Shown here piece after piece: positions 24,421 through 34,201 of a stretch of DNA of 38,525 nucleotides (the stretch's first letter is position 1; each line of letters starts with the position of its first letter). The DNA lies in assembly GCA_001464155.1 (NCBI GenBank), contig LNEN01000227.1, positions 1 through 38,525 of the forward strand, read 5' to 3'. The DNA comes from Cytophagales bacterium Ga0077538. GTDB lineage: Bacteria > Bacteroidota > Bacteroidia > Cytophagales > Cyclobacteriaceae. Position numbers and translations under genes: made by a program. The notes below the pieces were generated by a model. That model was not told the DNA's origin. It saw only the letters and a program-made list of their open reading frames with translations, and did not search any database.

Positions 24421-24894
24421 ATGAATTTCATCGGCAAACTACTGGGCATCAAACCCGAAAAAGTTGTAGACAGTGTCGGCAATGTGCTCGACAACCTGAT
24501 TACCAATAAGGAAGAACTCGCTGCGGCCAAGCTGGCCGTGCAGCAAGAAGCCAATCGTCACCTGGAAGCGATATCCACCGCAGCCGAGAACATGGAGAAG
24601 GCTTACCTCGCAGACATTGACAGCGCACGCAAAATGCAAGCGGTAGCTCTCGGCCAAGATGATAAATTCAGCAAACGCTATGTGTATTACCTCAGCAGCT
24701 TTGTGATCGTCAGTGCCACTGCTTTTGGCATACTCTTGTTCTACGTAGACTTTCCGGAAAGTAATCGCAGGTTGGTGGAAATGTTTGCAGACATCTATCT
24801 GTTTGCCGGTGCCATTATGGTATTACAATTCTTTTTTGGTAGCAGCAAGGGCAGCCAGGATAAAGATGTATTGCTTAAGCAAATGAAGCCATGA
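24421..24894 (+). CDS. Holin-like membrane protein
   Basis: 157 aa with amphipathic N-terminus and hydrophobic segments VYYLSSFVIVSATAFGILLFYVDF and MFADIYLFAGAIMVLQFFFG. Confidence 0.65.
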   Translation: MNFIGKLLGIKPEKVVDSVGNVLDNLITNKEELAAAKLAVQQEANRHLEAISTAAENMEKAYLADIDSARKMQAVALGQDDKFSKRYVYYLSSFVIVSATAFGILLFYVDFPESNRRLVEMFADIYLFAGAIMVLQFFFGSSKGSQDKDVLLKQMKP

Positions 24895-25382
24895 TCCAGT
24901 TTACGACTCTCAACTTACCCGAAATAGTACCCCAGCAAGACTTACTCGACTGGCGCAAGAGCTTACGCACTACAGAGGCGAATGCAGCTCCTTCCGAGGT
25001 AAAAGAATTTATTGAAGCACTCGCGGCTAAGCTACCCGACTATGGCCGCATCGGGCAAGACATGGTGCCCTTTACCGGCTATGAGTTACGCCTTGCAGGT
25101 ATCAAACAATTGGGTGGCGAGACACTGGTGGACTTTGCTGTGTACAAAATAGCCGTGCCACGTTTGGCCGCCACCGACCAGGCATTGACCATGTACCGCA
25201 TCTACCAACGCAAGGGCAAGAAGGGATTGATCGACTACTGCAAAGCCAAGGTGCAAGGCACGGAGCTGGAGCGATTACTGTACATTCTCAACGTGCATGT
25301 GTTCCATATCGAGAGCGTGGAGTTTAGAGAAGTAATGGACCGCATTCACAATTCAAATAAACTGCTGACCGATGAACAATAG
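24891..25382 (+). CDS. Hypothetical tail-region protein
   Basis: 163-aa ORF, ATGA overlap with the holin-like gene. Confidence 0.6.
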   Translation: MIQFTTLNLPEIVPQQDLLDWRKSLRTTEANAAPSEVKEFIEALAAKLPDYGRIGQDMVPFTGYELRLAGIKQLGGETLVDFAVYKIAVPRLAATDQALTMYRIYQRKGKKGLIDYCKAKVQGTELERLLYILNVHVFHIESVEFREVMDRIHNSNKLLTDEQ

Positions 25383-26172
25383 AACCTACAAGGTATCGGA
25401 CTTATTTTATACCAACTGGCAACAAGTAAGCGCCCAGCGGCTGGCCGAAGGCTACACTGCGTACAGCATTTTGCAAGGTTGTGAGTTGGGTAGCGATGAA
25501 TACGGCAAGGCTTTGATTATGACTTTGCGCGCTTTGCGAAAGAACCCGCGCCTGGTAGATCAGATTACGGTAGAGCAGGCGGTAGATATTTTTAACGAGA
25601 TCGCCCCAGAGCTATCCAAGCCCTGGTATAGCTTTCCACAACAACGCATCGCTTTTCGCTTTCAGTTTTTGTTTGCCCCTAAAGAGAAGATGGGCAACAG
25701 AACCTTTGATCATTTAGTGTATGCGGACTCCTGCCTGATGAAGATATTGAACAGTGCCGAGCCCGAAAAGCAACTAAGCGAACTTAGTCGCCTTGCTTCT
25801 ATACTGTATACCCGATCAGGCGAGCACTATTACAACGACCGCGAAGTAACAGCCAAGCAAGTTCACTGGCAGAAGAACTTAGAACTATGGCAACTACAGG
25901 CCATCTTCTACACGTTTGCGCACATCAAAAAATACATAGTAGAGGGCTGCCAACATTTGTTCGAGCAGCCTAAAGGGGATGCCGGAACAGGTCCGGTAAA
26001 GGTGAGCGATAGCATGCCCATGTGGAGCGAGATTAAGTTTGCGCTAGCAGAGAGCGGTGTATTTGGAACCTTTGATGAGGTAGGTAGAACGGATCTCTAC
26101 AAAGTGATCAATTACCTGGAGAGCCGCGCCAAGAAGCAGAAGGAGGCTGCAAGCAATGCTAAGTCTAAATAG
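25372..26172 (+). CDS. Hypothetical tail-region protein
   Basis: 266-aa ORF overlapping the previous ORF by 11 nt. Confidence 0.65.
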   Translation: MNNRTYKVSDLFYTNWQQVSAQRLAEGYTAYSILQGCELGSDEYGKALIMTLRALRKNPRLVDQITVEQAVDIFNEIAPELSKPWYSFPQQRIAFRFQFLFAPKEKMGNRTFDHLVYADSCLMKILNSAEPEKQLSELSRLASILYTRSGEHYYNDREVTAKQVHWQKNLELWQLQAIFYTFAHIKKYIVEGCQHLFEQPKGDAGTGPVKVSDSMPMWSEIKFALAESGVFGTFDEVGRTDLYKVINYLESRAKKQKEAASNAKSK

Positions 26173-26659
26173 TTATACAGGATACCGCGCCTACTTTGAG
26201 AACCTGGCTACTCAACACGTAGACATTGCCGGCTTTAAGTATGGCGATGATAAGGTAGTGCAGAACGATAGCCGCAAAGGTTTGCCAACCGTATTCTTAC
26301 ACTGCCTGCCCTACGAGAGTGCCCGTTATAGCGGTCCCAACATAGACCAGCAGTACAGACGAAAGCGTGCCCGTTACGCCATTTTGAAAGTATGCCCACC
26401 CGGCAACTTTGCAGCAGAGAATGAAGTGCTTGACTTCTGCGAGGTAATAGCCTTGCAGGTGAATGCCCGTATGATTTATAAAGACAAACCCGTGCTGAGC
26501 GTGATGCTGGATGTGAGCAGTATTGAAATGAAACCTGTTACCGACATCATCAACTCCACCAAATACATTGGTGTGGAAGTGGGAATCGATGTAATGGATA
26601 ACCCAGGCATGAGTTTAAATGTGAACAAGTGGACAGATTTAATACCCCCAACACCCTAA
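26156..26659 (+). CDS. Hypothetical tail-region protein
   Basis: 167-aa ORF. Confidence 0.65.
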   Translation: MLSLNSYTGYRAYFENLATQHVDIAGFKYGDDKVVQNDSRKGLPTVFLHCLPYESARYSGPNIDQQYRRKRARYAILKVCPPGNFAAENEVLDFCEVIALQVNARMIYKDKPVLSVMLDVSSIEMKPVTDIINSTKYIGVEVGIDVMDNPGMSLNVNKWTDLIPPTP

Positions 26660-26662
26660 GCC

Positions 26663-28852
26663 ATGCCAACCATAGGAAGTAATTTATCGCAGTGGGGTAA
26701 CGTAGGTGAATACGAAACCGACAGAAGCACCTGGGGCTTTTCGGATACTGCATTTATTGCCTATTCCAGATCCACACTTTTTAGTTTTGTTTTTAGCAAT
26801 AGCTGTGTAGCCTACTTGCATTCATTGCCCGGGCTCTACCCCTTTCTTGATTGGGTTCCTCAACGATTCACAGCAGTAGCAGGAAAGAAATATCGAGCGG
26901 GTGCCCTGGTAACTAAAACCGGATCTGCCAGTGCAGGAAGCGTAGTGGAGATTATCAGTACATCGGCCAACCTGGTGAAGGATACGGCTACCACTAAAAC
27001 ATTTGGTGAGTTGGCCAGTACACCCACCTTTATTGAAACCTATTTTGATTGTTTAGTGAGTGGCACGTATACCATCTGGATACGTTCTACCAATGTAGAC
27101 AGCTTGCAAACATTATCGATCGGTACCAATATCTACACCGATTCATTTAGTGTTTTTGAATGGGAGGAGCCCGCTGGCCCCGTGTGCACACTTGCCTTTG
27201 ATTTACCCAACTGTGTTGTCGTTAACGAAACAGGTCCAAGCAGCACAGATGGATCTATTACCCTTGCGGTAACAGGCGCAACAGGACCGGTGGAATACAG
27301 TAAAGACAATGGGGCTACATGGCAGAGCAGTGCCCTCTTTGCAGGGCTGGACAGTGGCACCTACCAATGCAAGGCACGAGAGACAGGTAATTTAAGCTGC
27401 GTAGTATCACAAAGTTTTGCCGTAAACATTGCTGCGCCAACGTTTAGCTGGACCAGCGCCAAAACCGATGAGACGGTGGCAGGTTCTAATGATGGAACTA
27501 TTTCTATAACAGTAAGCGGGACAGTAGCGCCTTTCACCTATTCCAAAGACGGTGGCACCACCTACCAAGGCGGTAACATTTTTACAGGGCTGGCTCCTGG
27601 TACCTATACCATTACTGTAAAAGATTTTAACGACCAATTAGTAAGTGGCAACGTAACCATTGCGGCAGGAGTTGTTTTGTTTGACAAGGCTTTCTTTTCA
27701 CTAGATCCGATACCCTTTACAGTGAATGAAGGTGCAAACAGTGCCGAAGATAATTACCGATTGTACGTAGATGTGCGAGTGGAAGATGTGGCTGGCAGCT
27801 CCGTTTTCACCAGCAGAATGAAAGCTACCCTGGAGCCTGAAAGCAACGGTGTTGCCACATTCAATTTACGACAGGCCTTTCGAGATGCATTAACTGCAGC
27901 ACCTCCCGTATTGAATACAGCTTTACCGCAACGCATAACAGATCGTATTAAGTTTTTTAAATGCTACAGTGGAGAAATATTTGACGCCTTGACTGTACCA
28001 AGTGAGCTTACTGCATCCAATCTTTTATTAGTACTTCTCGGAGGGTTAGACAAAAAGCAATACCCTGGCTTTAACTTCTTTACTAGCTTCTTAAGCACTT
28101 ATAAGAAGTTTCTGAGCTGGCAACCCTTGGTTAAATATGTGAATCGTGCACAGGAAGAATACCTTACCTTCTTTGTATACGCCACAAACCAGACCACATT
28201 GAAGATGCGGGTGAAGTGCTACTATACTGATAACACGAACAGTACCTATACTGCCTTTACCGTTTCTGGTGGAGCGTTGAAAGGTTATTTGTACCAGTTC
28301 CCTACTGGCCCTACACATGCGGGTATTCTCGGGCATCAACCAGCAAAAACGCTAACCCACTATGAAGTGTGGCTATTAAACGGTGCGGATGAGGTAATCA
28401 CCGAAGTAAGAACCTACAAAATGAATTCGGTAGAATCTCCCAACACACGCTATTTCCTATACCTGAATAGTGTGGGTGGTTATGATACCCTACTGGCCAC
28501 CGGAAAAGCTACCGTTGAAACAGCTATTGAGAAAACCATTATTCAAAAACACTTGCCTGTAAACTACCAGGCAGAAGATGGGGAGTTTGAAGTGAACGAC
28601 AGTCTCTTCCAGAAATCAGGCAACTATAGTACCGGATACTTAATCGGAACTTATGGTGAAGAATTTCAAAAGGCCCTGCTCGATTTTATGAAGAGCAAGC
28701 GGGTGTTTGAAATAACCACTGGGAAACGTGTACCAGTAATTATTGAGAAGGCCAACATGCGCTACAGCGATGACGACAGCACCGAATATTACTTGCGGTT
28801 CAACATTCAAGAAGCTTACAACAACCATTCTTTCACTCCTGATGTGCTATGA
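26663..28852 (+). CDS. Tail/virion protein with SprB-type beta repeats
   Basis: Two successive repeats: VNETGPSSTDGSITLAVTGATGPVEYSKDNGATWQSSALFAGLDSGTYQCKARE and TDETVAGSNDGTISITVSGTVAPFTYSKDGGTTYQGGNIFTGLAPGTYTITVKD. Confidence 0.7.
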   Translation: MPTIGSNLSQWGNVGEYETDRSTWGFSDTAFIAYSRSTLFSFVFSNSCVAYLHSLPGLYPFLDWVPQRFTAVAGKKYRAGALVTKTGSASAGSVVEIISTSANLVKDTATTKTFGELASTPTFIETYFDCLVSGTYTIWIRSTNVDSLQTLSIGTNIYTDSFSVFEWEEPAGPVCTLAFDLPNCVVVNETGPSSTDGSITLAVTGATGPVEYSKDNGATWQSSALFAGLDSGTYQCKARETGNLSCVVSQSFAVNIAAPTFSWTSAKTDETVAGSNDGTISITVSGTVAPFTYSKDGGTTYQGGNIFTGLAPGTYTITVKDFNDQLVSGNVTIAAGVVLFDKAFFSLDPIPFTVNEGANSAEDNYRLYVDVRVEDVAGSSVFTSRMKATLEPESNGVATFNLRQAFRDALTAAPPVLNTALPQRITDRIKFFKCYSGEIFDALTVPSELTASNLLLVLLGGLDKKQYPGFNFFTSFLSTYKKFLSWQPLVKYVNRAQEEYLTFFVYATNQTTLKMRVKCYYTDNTNSTYTAFTVSGGALKGYLYQFPTGPTHAGILGHQPAKTLTHYEVWLLNGADEVITEVRTYKMNSVESPNTRYFLYLNSVGGYDTLLATGKATVETAIEKTIIQKHLPVNYQAEDGEFEVNDSLFQKSGNYSTGYLIGTYGEEFQKALLDFMKSKRVFEITTGKRVPVIIEKANMRYSDDDSTEYYLRFNIQEAYNNHSFTPDVL

Positions 28853-30708
28853 TCGGAATAAAATACAATGGCGAATGGTTCGATCTGCTGCCTTCTACAC
28901 GTATACAGCTGGCACTTAAGAGTCCATTGTTTGCAGAGAACAATGTAATCCCAGGAAGCTTCTCTCTTCCCTTTGAACTTCCTTTTGGTGAGGCTAGCCC
29001 AAAGAACACTCAAATGCTTAGCCACATAGATGTGGTGGAAAACCCAGTGCGTGTGCGTAAGGTTCAGGTACAATTGCACTATGATAACAATCTTTTTAAA
29101 CCAGGATACCTGGCTATTGGAAAGGTTAATGCACAAGGGAACAGAGTAAGTACCAATTTTGATTTTGGGCTTTCTATACTAGCCGATGACTTTAAAACAA
29201 AAAAGATTACTGAGATCGCGAACGATTCGGTTACCATGTCTAGTGCTCCTTTTGTTAAGAGTGTGATCTTAATTGCCAGAACCAACATTCACAGTGCACC
29301 ATTTAAAATTGAAATTAACGGTAGGGAATTTTCTGGAAATAATAATGCTGCAATTGCTGCCGCCATAAATGCCGATGCTAATGAACCACGAGCAAAAGCT
29401 ACCTATGTAAACACTCCCTTTAATGGCGATGCCCCTGATTACATAAGCCTGGAACCCTATACGGGGGCAACCAATATTGAAACTCCCCTTACCATCAAGT
29501 ACATTGATGATATACCGAGCACGTTGAAGTGGAGCATCAATGCTGATGACCTTCATGCCAACTACACCACTCCCATTATCAACTGGCTCAATACAAATTT
29601 TAACACAGCCACACCTTTGGATAACCGTATGCGCTTCCCCATGTATAAAAATGAGGGGCTGTATGAAGATGAGAAGGTGAAATGGTTTAAAAGTGTAGAC
29701 TATAATTGGATGAACCCCTGCAACTTCGGCAACTACCTGGGAAACTTGGCGGCCAACGAAGGTTTTAGGCCAAGTAATTTTGGGAGCCTTGCTCCTTATA
29801 TAAGGCTTGCTTGGGTTATGGATCGAATTGAGTCATACTTTGGTATTGAGTTCGAAGGTGATTTTTTAACAGATCCAGATTACGATGCTGCTTTGTTCTT
29901 CCACAGTCATTCGCTGGATATACGCATCCCCTTCATCACCGGAACGGATGAAGCTCGCGACTGGATTGCCTTCAAAAGAACTTTTAACACCAATGAATTT
30001 CTTCCAGAAATAACGGTGCCAGAGCTCTTGAAGTCGATAGGCGCTTGCTTCAATTTGGCTGTGTATTACAATGAAGCGACTGGCAGCATTCGGCTACAGA
30101 AGCGAGATCCAATACTGAGTGAAAGAAGCTACATCCCTAAAACACGCTACAGTCCACTAAAGGATAGCGATGATATTGGACTGAACGGCATAACATTTAG
30201 AAGAAACAAAGACACTGACGACCTCCGAGCAATTGACGACCAGTACGTAAGTGGAGAAAGCGAGCAGGATATTGTGTTTGCTTTAGGCTCAACACCAGGC
30301 GAGGCTACTGTGTACTATGGTAGCAGCAGCTTGTACCCTTACACCGTACCTGTAGTAAAACGAAAGAGCTCAACAAAGATTCCGCTCAGCTTCTTCTTTT
30401 ATGAGTACAGAGCTGGCGGTGCCAGTGGCAACAAGCCGTTAGTGAATACCCATTTGCAAGATTGCAACTTTACCCTGGCAGGTGCTGAGGGCCTTATTGA
30501 AAAAAGGCATGCACTTTACCTGCGGTTTTTGCTTACAAGAAAAGAACTGAGCTATACTGAATACATGGCTTTGGGCGAAGTGCTGGCGTTGGATTGGGAA
30601 AAGAAGGTGATGCTGGACAGAGTTAAGTATTTGTACAAAGACATTACCCTTACACTTAGCATGCAAGGCATAGAGCCTGCCGAGGTTACACTTTACACAA
30701 CCCCTTAA
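28849..30708 (+). CDS. Large tail protein
   Basis: 619-aa ORF, MIGIKYNGEWFDLLPSTRIQLALKSPLFAENNVIPGSFSLPFELPFGEASPKNTQ...; in tail operon. Confidence 0.6.
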   Translation: MIGIKYNGEWFDLLPSTRIQLALKSPLFAENNVIPGSFSLPFELPFGEASPKNTQMLSHIDVVENPVRVRKVQVQLHYDNNLFKPGYLAIGKVNAQGNRVSTNFDFGLSILADDFKTKKITEIANDSVTMSSAPFVKSVILIARTNIHSAPFKIEINGREFSGNNNAAIAAAINADANEPRAKATYVNTPFNGDAPDYISLEPYTGATNIETPLTIKYIDDIPSTLKWSINADDLHANYTTPIINWLNTNFNTATPLDNRMRFPMYKNEGLYEDEKVKWFKSVDYNWMNPCNFGNYLGNLAANEGFRPSNFGSLAPYIRLAWVMDRIESYFGIEFEGDFLTDPDYDAALFFHSHSLDIRIPFITGTDEARDWIAFKRTFNTNEFLPEITVPELLKSIGACFNLAVYYNEATGSIRLQKRDPILSERSYIPKTRYSPLKDSDDIGLNGITFRRNKDTDDLRAIDDQYVSGESEQDIVFALGSTPGEATVYYGSSSLYPYTVPVVKRKSSTKIPLSFFFYEYRAGGASGNKPLVNTHLQDCNFTLAGAEGLIEKRHALYLRFLLTRKELSYTEYMALGEVLALDWEKKVMLDRVKYLYKDITLTLSMQGIEPAEVTLYTTP

Positions 30709-30710
30709 TC

Positions 30711-31193
30711 ATGTACAGCACTAATCTTCAAATAAAGCTGCTGGACATTGCCAATGAGTATCGTGGCAAAATAGAAGCAGGCATACGGCAAGTGATCAGT
30801 CAACCAAAGTACCGAGCCAGTGGCGAAGGCTTAGCCAGCTTAACAGTAACAGTAATAGAAGGCAACGCACAAAAGGCTCCTGTTATCGTGGTGAACATTG
30901 CCGATCAAATTATGCGACTGGAAAGCCGCAACCTGCAGTGGACTGAATTACCGAACATGGGTAAAATGTACAGTTGGGCCAGCTATAAAAAAAGCGATCC
31001 TAAAGAGGCCAGAGATCTAGCCTGGGCAGTGGCTAAAGACAAGCAGAAGAACGACACATGGAAGCCAAAACTATGGCGCAGACAAAGCCTGAGTGCAGCA
31101 CTAAAAGAAATGAATAAGGCCATGCTGGCCGCATTCGATAAAGCAATTGAAGAAGATCTACTTAAAGCCGGTATGGAGGGCTTACAACAGTAA
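30711..31193 (+). CDS. Hypothetical tail protein
   Basis: 160-aa ORF directly before the tape measure gene. Confidence 0.6.
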   Translation: MYSTNLQIKLLDIANEYRGKIEAGIRQVISQPKYRASGEGLASLTVTVIEGNAQKAPVIVVNIADQIMRLESRNLQWTELPNMGKMYSWASYKKSDPKEARDLAWAVAKDKQKNDTWKPKLWRRQSLSAALKEMNKAMLAAFDKAIEEDLLKAGMEGLQQ

Positions 31194-33316
31194 TGGCAGA
31201 AATTAAAATAACCCTTGTAAATGGCGAGCTGGCAGGGAAGACTGCGCAAGAAATTGGTAAGGCCGTTCGGGAGGCCTCGAAGGAATTAAGTAAGGCCAAG
31301 ATTGGAACCGAAGAGTGGGTGAAGGCTAATCAGAAGTTGGAAGATGCCAAGCAATTGCAGGAAGACCTTGGTAAGCAAATAAAGAGTACGGCCGGAGCCA
31401 GCGACATGCTTAAAAAAGCCTGGAACAATTTACCGGGTGCTCAATACTTCAATCAGGTGAGCGAAAGCTTCGGCATGATGAAGCAAGGTGTTGGTGGATT
31501 GGTGAGTCAGTTTGGAGTGTTGAAGACCGCTATTGCTGCAACAGGTATTGGGCTCTTGATTATATCGCTGATGACTCTGGTGCAATGGTTCAAAAAAACA
31601 GACGAAGGAGCTACGCTCTTGTCTGGTATAATGACCGGCATCGGAAAAGTATTCGATTTGGTTTTTGGTAAAGCCTTAGCATTGTTCAAAGACTTAGGTG
31701 AATACTTTACCGGCAAAAAAAGCATTAAGCAGGGCCTGATTGATTTGGTCGAGTTTATTGGCAACAACCTACTCAACCGCTTAAAAGCTTTTGTGGTAAT
31801 CTGGGATGGAATTCGTAACGCAGATCTGAAAAAAGTAACGGATGGCTTCATCCAACTTGGAACAGGTATTACCGATGGCACAGATAAAATGGCAGATTTT
31901 GCTGGGGAAGTTGCCAACGCTGTAAAAGAAGGTATTGAATTAGAAAAGCAACTGGATGCCATTGCCGACCGTGCCCGTGAATTAAAAGTAGAGCAAGCCG
32001 AAACAGAGAAGGTTGTAGGGCAACTGCTTTTGCAAAGTAAAAATGTAGCTCTAAGTCTAGAAGAACGAATTGCATTGCTCGACAGGGCTTCCGCGTTAGA
32101 ACTTAAAAACCATAACGATCAACTTGCCAATGCCAAAGCTATGGAGGCACTGCGCAAAAAGGAGATGGAGGATAAGTTAGCCCTTGGTATTACTGATGAT
32201 GCTTATGCAGAAGATTATGCCGATGCGCAAGTAGCACGCATTAACCTGGAGAAAGAAAGTATTACCCTGCAGGAAAAAATTGAAAATAGAAGAAGTGCAT
32301 TGTTAGAAAAGCAAGAAGCTGAGCGCAAAAAGGCACAGGAGGAAGAAGTAAAAGCCCTGCAGAACATTCAAGATCTTAAGGATGCACTTATTGCCGATGC
32401 ACAAGAGCGCGAGATAGAACAGATCTGGACACAAACTCAACGCAAGATTGAAGCGCTCACCGGAACCTCAGAACAAATCGCAGAGCAGGAAGCCTTGCTA
32501 AAAGAGCAAGAGATTATGGCCGTGCAGGCGGTGGTGGATAAGTATGCGGCAGAGGCAGAGGAAAAGAAAAAAGCGGCAGATGAAAAGGCCCTGGCCGATA
32601 AAAAGGCACAAGCAGAAAAGGAGAAGGAAATTGCAAGGGAAAAAGCTGTCTTTGAGCAAGGAATACTGGACAACACAATTGCGGCAACTGAACAAGCCGT
32701 TGGGTTGGGCGCAGACCTTCTTGCTTCGCAGGCCAAAAATGAAAAAGAGGCCAAGAGAATTAAAAAGATAGGAGCCATTTCAGAAATAGGTATCAATTTA
32801 TTTAGAGAACTTTCTGCCAACAGTGCCTATGCTGCAACACTTGGTCCTGCAGGTGGTGCATACCTTGCGCTTAAAAATCCACCAGCCTATTTCAGAGCCG
32901 CGTTTGCTACCGCCAGAGTCTTAGCCTTTAGAAAAGGTGGTATTCTTAGAGGCCCAAGTCATGAACAAGGAGGCATCGGCATGATGGTGAATGGTAGAAT
33001 GGTAGCCGAGGCCGAAGGTGGTGAGCCAATACTTACTGCAGCTGTAAGCCGCAACCCGGTATTGCTAGCCGCTGCCAGCCGCATAAATGTAGCAGCAGGT
33101 GGTAGGCCATTAATGGAAGCCGGTGGCGTAACTCCAAGTGCAGCCAGTGCAGGAGCACAACCTTTCGATATGAATGGATTTGAACAGCGCATTGCCAGCA
33201 TTATGCTGGCCGCCATGGACAAAAAAATAACCACTCTTAGAGTGGTTAACGATCCGCTGGAAACTCAAAGTAAGGTTGATGAGATCAAGCAGATTGAAAA
33301 TCGGGTGAATGTTTAG
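31193..33316 (+). CDS. Tail tape measure protein
   Basis: 707 aa; long coiled coils, central hydrophobic LKTAIAATGIGLLIISLMTLVQWF, C-terminal FRKGGILRGPSHEQGGIGMMVNGRMVAEAEGGEPILTAAV typical of tape measures. Confidence 0.8.
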   Translation: MAEIKITLVNGELAGKTAQEIGKAVREASKELSKAKIGTEEWVKANQKLEDAKQLQEDLGKQIKSTAGASDMLKKAWNNLPGAQYFNQVSESFGMMKQGVGGLVSQFGVLKTAIAATGIGLLIISLMTLVQWFKKTDEGATLLSGIMTGIGKVFDLVFGKALALFKDLGEYFTGKKSIKQGLIDLVEFIGNNLLNRLKAFVVIWDGIRNADLKKVTDGFIQLGTGITDGTDKMADFAGEVANAVKEGIELEKQLDAIADRARELKVEQAETEKVVGQLLLQSKNVALSLEERIALLDRASALELKNHNDQLANAKAMEALRKKEMEDKLALGITDDAYAEDYADAQVARINLEKESITLQEKIENRRSALLEKQEAERKKAQEEEVKALQNIQDLKDALIADAQEREIEQIWTQTQRKIEALTGTSEQIAEQEALLKEQEIMAVQAVVDKYAAEAEEKKKAADEKALADKKAQAEKEKEIAREKAVFEQGILDNTIAATEQAVGLGADLLASQAKNEKEAKRIKKIGAISEIGINLFRELSANSAYAATLGPAGGAYLALKNPPAYFRAAFATARVLAFRKGGILRGPSHEQGGIGMMVNGRMVAEAEGGEPILTAAVSRNPVLLAAASRINVAAGGRPLMEAGGVTPSAASAGAQPFDMNGFEQRIASIMLAAMDKKITTLRVVNDPLETQSKVDEIKQIENRVNV

Positions 33317-33912
33317 CGTTTTTTCTTTAGGTGTTTGCCAGCATCAAGGTCTACGCCTAGTCCAATTGTAAATAATACTAGACCTGCCGCTGATATGGCC
33401 GGAGAAACATATTTAGGTTCTGGTAGAGATCCGGATGGGCTACTCAAGTAATCTTCAAGATCCTTTTCATATTGCTTGTTATAGATGGATTGAAGTAACA
33501 CGCTACCCCCTATCGCTAAAATCCCAACCAGCTGTGCAGTCTTTCCATTATTCCTTTGAATTCTAAACTGTTCAATGCTTCTGTCTAATCCTTCAATGCT
33601 TGCACTTGTCTCTGTAATGGTAGGTACTACTTTAATGGGTTCCCTTTCAACACCATCTACCAACACATTTACACCTGCCTTTTTTAAATCAGCTTGCAGC
33701 TTGGCTGATGCCTCTTCTATTTTAGAAAATGTGATGGATGCTATGTCTTTGAATTTTATACTACCTCCTGCGATGTAGAGCGCATCGCTTCCGGTAGCAT
33801 TGATTGCTACAACTTTTTCTTCTCCCGTCTTTAATTGAAGCTTTACAGTCTGACTGTAGCTTGTAAGGCTGATGAACGTTGCTATGGCAACTAGGGTAAC
33901 TATTCTGCGCAT
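33313..33912 (-). CDS. Exported membrane-associated protein (moron candidate)
   Basis: N-terminal signal peptide MRRIVTLVAIATFISLTSYSQ, beta-rich middle, C-terminal hydrophobic YVSPAISAAGLVLFTIGLGVDL; opposite strand to flanking late genes. Confidence 0.65.
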   Translation of the reverse strand: MRRIVTLVAIATFISLTSYSQTVKLQLKTGEEKVVAINATGSDALYIAGGSIKFKDIASITFSKIEEASAKLQADLKKAGVNVLVDGVEREPIKVVPTITETSASIEGLDRSIEQFRIQRNNGKTAQLVGILAIGGSVLLQSIYNKQYEKDLEDYLSSPSGSLPEPKYVSPAISAAGLVLFTIGLGVDLDAGKHLKKKR

Positions 33913-33958
33913 ACGAGTTTGTTTTTGTGAACTCTAATATACTAAAGCTGTCCTATTT

Positions 33959-33984
33959 ATGGCGACTACGTGTCGCCATTTTTA
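33959..33984 (+). terminator. Hairpin with T-tract between divergent genes
   Basis: ATGGCGAC-TACGT-GTCGCCAT followed by TTTTA. Confidence 0.6.
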
Positions 33985-33988
33985 CTAC

Positions 33989-34201
33989 ATGGCAACGCTA
34001 CTACGCTGTATAGATGATCGCAACCGCCCCGATGAAATACCCGAAAGCAAAATGGTGAAGGCTGGCGAGATCTACACCTTTAAAAAACTATGGTACAGTG
34101 CCTCGCAAGACAATTGCCCTTTTATTGAACTGGAAGAAATAGACCTAACCGGTTGCGGACTATACAAGGGTTTTGCCGCCTTTAGATTTGAACTGGTATG
34201 A
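33989..34201 (+). CDS. Small hypothetical protein
   Basis: MATLLRCIDDRNRPDEIPESKMVKAGEIYTFKKLWYSASQDNCPFIELEEIDLTGCGLYKGFAAFRFELV; the track start at 33959 lies in the terminator hairpin. Confidence 0.6.
   Translation: MATLLRCIDDRNRPDEIPESKMVKAGEIYTFKKLWYSASQDNCPFIELEEIDLTGCGLYKGFAAFRFELV

Noticed and set aside
25372-25382. Programmed frameshift joining 24891-25382 and 25372-26172 (tail chaperone-like)
   Set aside because: 11-nt overlap only, independent ATG, and no slippery heptamer recognised.
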